A stretch of 36,023 nucleotides of DNA from Chloroflexota bacterium. Lineage in GTDB: Bacteria; Chloroflexota; Anaerolineae; Anaerolineales; Anaerolineaceae. A program made the position numbers and the translations under genes. Every line of letters starts with the position of its first letter. The first letter of the stretch is position 1. Shown in pieces: positions 30,448 to 36,023 of this stretch. The notes under the pieces are model-generated. The model ran no database searches, was not told the origin of the DNA, and saw only the letters and a program-made list of their open reading frames with translations. Where the stretch lies: the NCBI GenBank assembly GCA_023381565.1, contig JAMCRR010000067.1:1-36023 (forward strand), given 5' to 3'.

Positions 30448-31094
30448 ATATTGGATTCCTCCATCCGGTCTTGCAGACGCAGCTTCCGTTTGATGAACCA
30501 ACCTGAGGCGATCAAAATCATGAGTGAAGCCGCCAGCGAAAAGTAGGTATAGCCCGCCAGTACCTCGCTGAGGAAGCGGGCAGAATAATACCCGACGATG
30601 ACCAATGTACCGGTGCGCAGAAACTCAGCCGCAAACAAAGTAGGCAGCCAGCGTTTCCAGGGCACGCGCGCCAGCCCGGTGGCTACCATCGCCGGCATAA
30701 CGAGCCCGCTGGACACTTTTGCCAGAGTCATGATCCAAGAAGACCGGTCGATGACAATCGTCCGCAAGATTTCCACTCGATCGAGGGGCATTTTCAACCA
30801 GCGGCTCGAGTGTAACAACCACTCGACCTTCCCCGCTCTCCCCAGGGTGTACCAGAGCATATCCACAGCCAGGTTCCCAAAGCTGATGGATAGAAAAACC
30901 CATTCCAGGCGCACGATTCCGGCCGCGGCCGCCGTAGCCCCCAACAGGGTAGCTACGGGTCCCTGAAGCACAGAGAAAACCATCAAGAAGAGATAATCCC
31001 AACCCCCCATTTGGGGCAGCGTGCCGCTATAGAGCATGGACCCTAAAAGATGGATCCCATTCTGGAGAATGTAAATCAACGACCCCTCATTCAT
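30444..31094 (-). CDS. DedA / VTT-domain membrane protein
   Basis: 216 aa with several TM helices. Family segments are FSVLQGPVATLLGATAAAAG, NLAVDMLWYTLGRAGK, and AKVSSGLVMPAMVATGLARVPWKRWLP, with the conserved Gly/Pro and Arg-x-x-x-W of the VTT (SNARE-associated) domain. DedA proteins are linked to lipid-carrier or phospholipid flipping and membrane homeostasis. Compared with canonical DedA the E/FxGxxxPxP loop is reduced to QGPVATLLG. On the opposite strand to the 7TM gene. Confidence 0.83.
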   Translation of the reverse strand: MNEGSLIYILQNGIHLLGSMLYSGTLPQMGGWDYLFLMVFSVLQGPVATLLGATAAAAGIVRLEWVFLSISFGNLAVDMLWYTLGRAGKVEWLLHSSRWLKMPLDRVEILRTIVIDRSSWIMTLAKVSSGLVMPAMVATGLARVPWKRWLPTLFAAEFLRTGTLVIVGYYSARFLSEVLAGYTYFSLAASLMILIASGWFIKRKLRLQDRMEESNI

Positions 31095-31158
31095 AACCGA
31101 ACATGTCGACCCCCTGTCATTTTATTCAAGAAGCATGACAATCTGGTGAAAGAATGAA

Positions 31159-31187
31159 TTGACTCCCTACGCATAATCTCATATACT
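31159..31187 (+). promoter_or_regulatory. Predicted promoter of the tandem amidohydrolase operon
   Basis: TTGACT (31159-31164), 17-nt spacer, TATACT (31182-31187). The palindrome TACCGGTA (31196-31203) sits at about the transcript start, a likely operator position. The leader to the ATG is ~130 nt, in which no known riboswitch was recognised. Confidence 0.7.
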
Positions 31188-31322
31188 GTTATCGTTACCG
31201 GTATCTCTCTCCAGCGCACATTTCCGCCCTTGCCTACATTCAACTCTCGCCCTTCGTTCTTCTGGATGTGCGATTTGTGCAGTCAGCGTCATCTGTAGAA
31301 TTAAACCGCCAAAGGAGCTATC

Positions 31323-32675
31323 ATGACCGGGAGGGAAATCGTTCAACCCTGTGATTTGATTGTCGATGGGTGCATGGTCCTTCTCCCCGACCTGCAGGTT
31401 GTTGAAGATCATAGTATTGCCATCATTGGGGATTCGATCGCGGCGATTGGGCCGCGGGATGAGATCAAGAAAGCTTACCACCCGGTCTCTGTGATCGATG
31501 GGCAGGGTAAGCTTGCCATGCCGGGGTTTATCGACGCGCACACGCATCTGGCGCAGCAGCTTTTACGGGGCGGGGTAGTGGATGAGCCGCCCATCGTCTG
31601 GCAGCGCATCCTGGTGCCATTCGAGAACCGGCTGACCTTTGACAACCTGTACCACGGCGCACGGCTGGCTTGCGTGCAGATGGCAAAAGCCGGAATCACC
31701 TGCTTTGCCGATTCGGGCACCGGCGATATGGAGCCAATCATCCGGGCAGCCATCGAAACCGGTATGCGCGCCAATATCGCCCGCATGAGCCGTGATTACG
31801 GCTCGTTTATTCCCGACCGGTTCAAAGATACTCCGCGGGTTGTGGTGCGTAAGACCGAAGAGCTGTATAAGGCGTACCACGGCGGCGCCAACGACCGCAT
31901 CCACATCGCTTTTTCCGCCACCAGCCTGCAAACCACCAGCCCCGAGTTCCTTGAGCTGGTGGCTGGGGCTGCCAGGCAATACGGCACGATCCTGCACATT
32001 CACCTGGCCGAACACCTGAAAGAGGTCGAGCAATGCCTGACGCAGTTTGGCCTGCGCCCGGTCGAATACCTGGCCGCACACGGCGCACTGGGCCCGAACC
32101 TGCTCGGCGCTCACGCCGTTCAGCTCGCCGACCGCGAAATCGCCATGCTCGCCGAGCACGAGGCCAAGGTGGTGCACTGCCCGGCTTCGAACCTGGGCAG
32201 CCACGGCTTCCCAAAAACTCCCACCCTGCTCGCTCTGGGGGTAATCGTGGGTATGGGCACCGACGGGGCCAGCGCCATCGACCTGGATATGTTTCCCTTG
32301 ATGCGACTGCTGAAGTCTGCCGTCAACGCCCGCTTCGGCCTGCCAACCTTCGACCCCTTCACCCTGCCCCTCACCGATTTGTATCGAATGCCGACCATTA
32401 ACAGCGCAGCCGCCCTGCAGCTGCAGGATATCGCCGGCAGCCTGGAGGCAGGCATGAAGGCCGACATCGTCCTTCTGCGCTGGATGGAGCCGCAGTTCTA
32501 CCCCGCTCAGCGCGTCTTCCCCACCCTGGTGATGGTCGCCAACGCTCGCGATGTGAACGATGTGATCATCGATGGCCAGGTCATCGTCAAGAACCGCCAG
32601 CACCAGCTGGTGGATGAGAAAGAAGTCATGCGGCGCGCCAGGGAACAGATGGATTCGATCCTGAAACGCCCTTAA
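31323..32675 (+). CDS. Amidohydrolase, MTA/SAH-deaminase or chlorohydrolase type, copy 1
   Basis: 450 aa, metal-dependent cytosolic hydrolase of the TrzN/AtzA/MtaD branch. Ligands are His73/His75 (DAHTHLAQQ), His227 (HIHLAEH), Glu230, His264 (GAHAVQL) and Asp314 (GTDGAS), so the mononuclear active site is complete. Most relatives deaminate or dechlorinate purine- or triazine-like rings; the substrate here is unknown. GGAG ribosome site before ATG 31323. Followed 21 nt later by a paralog and then by an aminotransferase, which suggests a nitrogen-compound catabolic operon. Confidence 0.9.
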   Translation: MTGREIVQPCDLIVDGCMVLLPDLQVVEDHSIAIIGDSIAAIGPRDEIKKAYHPVSVIDGQGKLAMPGFIDAHTHLAQQLLRGGVVDEPPIVWQRILVPFENRLTFDNLYHGARLACVQMAKAGITCFADSGTGDMEPIIRAAIETGMRANIARMSRDYGSFIPDRFKDTPRVVVRKTEELYKAYHGGANDRIHIAFSATSLQTTSPEFLELVAGAARQYGTILHIHLAEHLKEVEQCLTQFGLRPVEYLAAHGALGPNLLGAHAVQLADREIAMLAEHEAKVVHCPASNLGSHGFPKTPTLLALGVIVGMGTDGASAIDLDMFPLMRLLKSAVNARFGLPTFDPFTLPLTDLYRMPTINSAAALQLQDIAGSLEAGMKADIVLLRWMEPQFYPAQRVFPTLVMVANARDVNDVIIDGQVIVKNRQHQLVDEKEVMRRAREQMDSILKRP

Positions 32676-32696
32676 GCATAAGCAGAGGAGTGTCGA

Positions 32697-34058
32697 ATGG
32701 CTGATTTTGATTTGATCATCCGGGGGGTGCGCCTCCTGCAGCCGGACTTTTCGGTTCTAGATGCAGCTGCGGTCTGCATCCAGAAGGACCGCATCGCCCG
32801 CATCGAAGGCGACCCGGTTACAGCAGCGGGCTTGCACGCGAAAACTGAGCTGGATGGGCGCCGCAAGCTGGCTATGCCCGGTCTGGTAGACGCTCACACG
32901 CACGCCGCCCAACAGCTGCTGCGCGGCAGCGTCACCGACGAGATGCCCATGATCTGGGCACGCATCCTGGTGCCGTTCGAGAGCAACCTGGCACCGGAAG
33001 ACGTCTATGCCGGGGCGCGGCTGTTCTGCGTGGAAAACCTGAAAGCCGGCATCACCGCCTTTGCCGACGCCGGCGGACCCCACATGGAAGCTGTGGCCCA
33101 GGCGGTGGTGGAGACCGGCCTGCGCGCCGCCATCACCCGTTCGACAATGGATGCCGGCGATTTCATCCCGGCTTCCATGAAAGAACCGGTGGCTCAGGCA
33201 ATTTCTCATACGGAGGACCTTTACAAGGCGTACCACAACGCCGGCGATGGCCGGGTGCAGATCTGGTTCGGACTGCGCCAGTTGATGAGCGCCACGCCTG
33301 AGCTGGTCGAGGCTGTGGCGAAGCGCTCGCAAGAGCTGCAAACGGGGGTACACATCCACCTGGCCGAGCACCTCGACGAAGTCAGCCATTGCCTGCGGAA
33401 CTACGGCAAGCGCCCGGCTGAATGGCTAGATACGTTCGGCATCCTCACCCCCAATTTGCTTGCTGCCCATTCCGTGCGCCTCTCCGATAAGGAGGTCAAG
33501 CTGGTCAGCGAACGCGGGGTAAACGTGGTGCATTGCCCGCGCTCGAACCTGGGAAACCACGGTTTCAGCAAGACGCCCCTGCTGATGGCTCTGGGCGCCA
33601 ACATTGGCCTGGGCACCGACGGCGCCTCGGGAAACCGTCTCGACCTGTTCGAGCAGATGCGCCTGCTCAAATCGGCTATGCACGCACGCTTCGGTATCGA
33701 GATCAACGACCCGTTGGTGATGCCCGCGCTGGATACGCTGCGCATGGCTACCCTGGGCGGCGCCCGGGCGATGATGCTGGGAGATGAAATCGGCACGCTC
33801 GAATCCGGCAAGAAGGCCGACATCATCCTGATCAATCTGGATGCGCCTCATCTCTCGCCGACCGCCCACCTGCCTAAGACGATTGTGGCGGCGGCCGGTC
33901 CGGCGGACGTGAGCGACGCCATCGTCGACGGGCAGCTGCTGATGAAAGACCGGCAGTTGCTGCACCTGGATGAGGCAGAGATCCGCCACCAAGCCGGCGA
34001 GGCGCTGCGCAAGGTGGCGCGAAAAGCCGGCCTGCCCCTGCCCATTCCAGATCTGTAG
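32697..34058 (+). CDS. Amidohydrolase, MTA/SAH-deaminase or chlorohydrolase type, copy 2
   Basis: 453 aa, paralog of the previous gene with the same order of motifs: His67/His69 (DAHTHAAQQLL), HIHLAEHLDEVSHC (His221, Glu224), AAHSVRLSDKEV (His258) and GTDGASGNRLDLF (Asp308). The lines MIWARILVPFE and AGITAFADAGG parallel IVWQRILVPFE and AGITCFADSGT in copy 1, so both came from one ancestor. All metal ligands are kept, so both are probably active, perhaps on related substrates or as a hetero-oligomer. GAGG ribosome site before the ATG. Confidence 0.9.
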   Translation: MADFDLIIRGVRLLQPDFSVLDAAAVCIQKDRIARIEGDPVTAAGLHAKTELDGRRKLAMPGLVDAHTHAAQQLLRGSVTDEMPMIWARILVPFESNLAPEDVYAGARLFCVENLKAGITAFADAGGPHMEAVAQAVVETGLRAAITRSTMDAGDFIPASMKEPVAQAISHTEDLYKAYHNAGDGRVQIWFGLRQLMSATPELVEAVAKRSQELQTGVHIHLAEHLDEVSHCLRNYGKRPAEWLDTFGILTPNLLAAHSVRLSDKEVKLVSERGVNVVHCPRSNLGNHGFSKTPLLMALGANIGLGTDGASGNRLDLFEQMRLLKSAMHARFGIEINDPLVMPALDTLRMATLGGARAMMLGDEIGTLESGKKADIILINLDAPHLSPTAHLPKTIVAAAGPADVSDAIVDGQLLMKDRQLLHLDEAEIRHQAGEALRKVARKAGLPLPIPDL

Positions 34059-34135
34059 CCCCACCCCTGATGGGCGGTCGACCCGGGCGGCCACAAGGAC
34101 TTCCCCTGCCGAAATAACTTCGAAAGGAATAACCT

Positions 34136-35227
34136 ATGACCTTTGAGCGCATGCAAATCGAAGACTGGTTCGACGAATACCAATACAAAGTGGATTGCAA
34201 CATCGGCGAGAGCGGCATGAAGGCTCACAGCCTGGATGAGCTTGGGATCGACCTGGGCGGCATCCCCCTGCGCTACGGTCACCACCGCGGTTTGCCCGAG
34301 CTACGCGAGCAGATCGCCTCCGGCTATCCCGGCCTGAGCGTTGCCAACATCGGCGTAACCATCGGGGCGGCCGAGGCCATTTTCGCCATCGCCGCAGCCC
34401 TGGTCGGACCCGGCGACAACGTGGTCGTCGAGCACCCCAACTTTCCCTCACTCTACATGGCGCCCGCCTCGCTCGAACGCGATGTCAGGCTGCTGCGCAC
34501 CACTTTCGATGACCAGTTTCGCCTCGACCTGGACGAGCTCCAGGGCCAGATCACGCCGCGCACGCGCCTGGTGATGCTCTGCCGGCCAAACAACCCCACC
34601 GGGGCGGTCATCACCACTGCCGAGCTCGAGAAGGTTGCCGAAATCATCGAAGCCAGCCAGGCTTACCTGCTCATGGACGAAACCTATTACGAGCTTTCAT
34701 TCGATGAGCCGCCCGTCCCCGCTGCTTGCCTGAGCAAGCGCTTTATCAGTGTGACCACCATGTCCAAGGCTTACGGGGTACCGGGAATCCGTATCGGGTG
34801 GCTGGCCGGCGACCCCGCCATAGTCGACATGGTACGCCTCGTACGCGAGCAGATCACCATCTGCAACCCTATCCTGAGCGAAATGGTAGCTCTCGAAGTG
34901 CTCAAAAAGAAAGATGCGATTCTGCCTGAGGCGCGCCACCTCCTGACTCAAAACCTGGCCCGGGTGAACCTCTGGTTCCAGGGGCGTACCGACCTGTCGT
35001 GGGTACCACCGCGCGCCGGAGTGGTCGGCTTCCCCCGCCTGAATGGGGCAGCCTCCTCCGAGAAGCTGTGCCGTCTGCTCGTCGACAAGTACCACACCTT
35101 TACCGTCCCCGGCTACGTTTTCCAGATGCCCGAGTATTTCCGCATCGGCTTCGGAGTTCCCCTCCAGGAGCTGGAAGAGGGCTTACGGCGGTTAGATAAA
35201 GCTCTCCAAGAAATAGAGATAATATAA
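34136..35227 (+). CDS. Class I/II PLP aminotransferase
   Basis: 363 aa, fold type I. Features seen are GIPLRYGHHRGLPELREQIA, TIGAAEAIFAIAAAL, PNNPTG (Asn152), Asp181 in LMDETYYELSFD, and PLP Lys211 in TTMSKAYGVPGIRIGW; the final Arg that binds the substrate carboxylate is in EYFRIGFG. It is shorter at the N-terminus than aspartate aminotransferase. The substrate is not clear; the nearest types I recall are capreomycidine-synthase/MalY-like enzymes. Ribosome site AAAGGA. It lies 77 nt after the second amidohydrolase and is probably in the same operon. Confidence 0.88.
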   Translation: MTFERMQIEDWFDEYQYKVDCNIGESGMKAHSLDELGIDLGGIPLRYGHHRGLPELREQIASGYPGLSVANIGVTIGAAEAIFAIAAALVGPGDNVVVEHPNFPSLYMAPASLERDVRLLRTTFDDQFRLDLDELQGQITPRTRLVMLCRPNNPTGAVITTAELEKVAEIIEASQAYLLMDETYYELSFDEPPVPAACLSKRFISVTTMSKAYGVPGIRIGWLAGDPAIVDMVRLVREQITICNPILSEMVALEVLKKKDAILPEARHLLTQNLARVNLWFQGRTDLSWVPPRAGVVGFPRLNGAASSEKLCRLLVDKYHTFTVPGYVFQMPEYFRIGFGVPLQELEEGLRRLDKALQEIEII

Positions 35228-35234
35228 TCACCAC

Positions 35235-35263
35235 TTGAATTAGAATTCATATATCGATATAAT
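35235..35263 (+). promoter_or_regulatory. Predicted promoter of the gntR/UTRA gene
   Basis: TTGAAT (35235-35240), 17-nt spacer, perfect TATAAT (35258-35263), in an AT-rich spacer unlike the GC-rich genes around it. The leader to the ATG would be ~46 nt. Confidence 0.72.
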
Positions 35264-35315
35264 AACATTGCAATCCCTCTAATCCAATTTTAACCTCACA
35301 AAGTGGGGGCAGGCG

Positions 35316-36023
35316 ATGGCTCGCGTTACCCGTCAGTCTTTCGATCCCTTGTATTTCCAGATCGAAAAGGAGATCTTGAACGAGATCAAGCTAGGGAACA
35401 TGCAGTCCGGGGACCGCTTACCCAGCGAAAAGGAGATCGCCATACGCTACGCGGTCTCACGCATCACCGCCCGGCGCGTGCTGGAAGATCTCGTCCAGCA
35501 GGGAATTGCGTATGCACAGCAAGGGAAGGGGACATTCGTTGCCCTGCCGCGCATTCGCGAGATCTCGGGGTTCTTGAGCTTTTCGCACGACATGCGCATC
35601 CGCGGGCTAAACCCATCTTCGAAGGTACTGGAATTCTGCGAGGTGATCCCGGAGCCGCTGGTGCAGAAAAAGCTCCAGCTTCAGCCCGGAGAAAAAGCCT
35701 ATCTGCTGAAGCGCTTGCGTCTGGCGAACGATGAGCCGGTCGTCCTCGAAACCACCCACCTCCCCATGAGGCTTTATCCAGGATTGATCCAAGTCGATTT
35801 CTCGGACAACTCCCTATACTCGATCTTACAAGAGCGCTACGGCATCTACCCTGCCTGGGCTGACGCCGAGCTGATCGCCACCTCAGCCACGCCTGAAGAA
35901 GCCGCCCTGTTGGGAATGCAGATCGGCGCACCCGTGCTCAGCGCCGAACGTCTCACGTATACCCGCACCTTTACCGTTATCGAGGCCGTCCACTCCGTTA
36001 ATGGTGATCGTTTCTCCTTTTAT
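35316..36023 (+). CDS. GntR-family regulator with UTRA domain (HutC type), 3' truncated
   Basis: 236 codons from ATG 35316 stay open to the window edge. The winged HTH is at residues ~10-75 (DPLYFQIEKEILNEI, SGDRLPSEKEIAIRYAVSRITARRVLEDL, GKGTFVALP). The UTRA effector domain runs from ~85 (GFLSFSHDMRIRGLNPSSKV, YLLKRLRLANDEPVVLETTHLP, LYSILQERYGIYPAWADAEL) to the usual ending VHSVNGDRFSFY, so only a few residues are missing. Probably regulates the amidohydrolase-aminotransferase operon upstream or genes beyond the window. It has its own promoter. Confidence 0.92.
   Translation, partial: MARVTRQSFDPLYFQIEKEILNEIKLGNMQSGDRLPSEKEIAIRYAVSRITARRVLEDLVQQGIAYAQQGKGTFVALPRIREISGFLSFSHDMRIRGLNPSSKVLEFCEVIPEPLVQKKLQLQPGEKAYLLKRLRLANDEPVVLETTHLPMRLYPGLIQVDFSDNSLYSILQERYGIYPAWADAELIATSATPEEAALLGMQIGAPVLSAERLTYTRTFTVIEAVHSVNGDRFSFY

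Noticed and set aside
31563..32603. 346-codon open frame antisense to the first amidohydrolase
   Set aside because: Same reason: shadow of a gene with a complete active site.
1..36023. tRNA, rRNA, CRISPR arrays, insertion sequences, integrase or attachment sites
   Set aside because: No cloverleaf-like segments, regularly spaced repeats or transposase/integrase motifs were seen on either strand.

Overview
The window is about 36 kb of moderately GC-rich bacterial DNA. It is tightly packed with genes and has no RNA genes, CRISPR array or transposase. The gene content points to a fermentative, motile or surface-sensing member of the Chloroflexota, most likely Anaerolineae-like. The evidence is a single-chain ADP-forming acyl-CoA synthetase, a deazaflavin (F420)-type nitroreductase, an MmpS-like protein, many amino-acid and peptide catabolic genes, and the general style of the proteins. 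This assignment is inferred from protein character and was not tested by any search. Both window ends cut genes: cheA lacks its 5' end and a GntR/UTRA regulator lacks its last few codons.

Region 1 (1-9513) is a compact chemosensory operon, all on the + strand: cheA, cheD, cheY, cheB, cheR, an HDOD protein, two tandem CheX-like phosphatases, cheW and one membrane chemoreceptor. The receptor is the main oddity. A 139-residue sensor-like domain is inserted exactly at the hairpin turn of its signalling tip, while its extracellular loop is very small. CheA carries two extra short repeats, and CheD has Ala where the catalytic Thr is expected.

Region 2 (9514-17736) holds a palindromic spacer and an MmpS-like protein. 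Next is a peroxiredoxin-glutaredoxin fusion with an in-frame TGA exactly at the peroxidatic position and a SECIS-like hairpin just after it, which I read as a selenoprotein. It is followed by an IclR regulator overlapping a citrate synthase gene, a YdcF/ElyC-like membrane protein, an ADP-forming acyl-CoA synthetase and an Fe-S L-serine dehydratase. The last two suggest serine to pyruvate, and an acyl-CoA thioester used for ATP.

Region 3 (17737-22653) has proB-proA on the - strand, an F420-type nitroreductase with a probably leaderless mRNA, and a TetR regulator divergent from an NmrA-like NAD(P)-binding protein. It ends with a 215-bp element with perfect 11-bp terminal inverted repeats that supply the stop codons of both flanking convergent genes.

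Region 4 (22648-28800) is a divergent catabolic locus. A GntR/FCD regulator and a SufS-like PLP enzyme lie on the - strand. A D-aminoacylase-like amidohydrolase that has lost its HxH metal motif, a P1-family (DmpA-like) aminopeptidase and a threonine-synthase-like PLP enzyme lie on the + strand. Together they look like a route for an unusual acylated or modified amino acid or peptide.

Region 5 (28801-31094) is a small module of unknown function: a DNA-binding protein with an RsbR-like C-terminal domain and no normal start codon, a 49-residue membrane peptide, a seven-helix membrane protein, and a convergent DedA-family protein. Region 6 (31095-36023) has a strong promoter, two tandem paralogous amidohydrolases of the MTA/SAH-deaminase and chlorohydrolase type, a class I/II aminotransferase, and a GntR/UTRA regulator with its own strong promoter.
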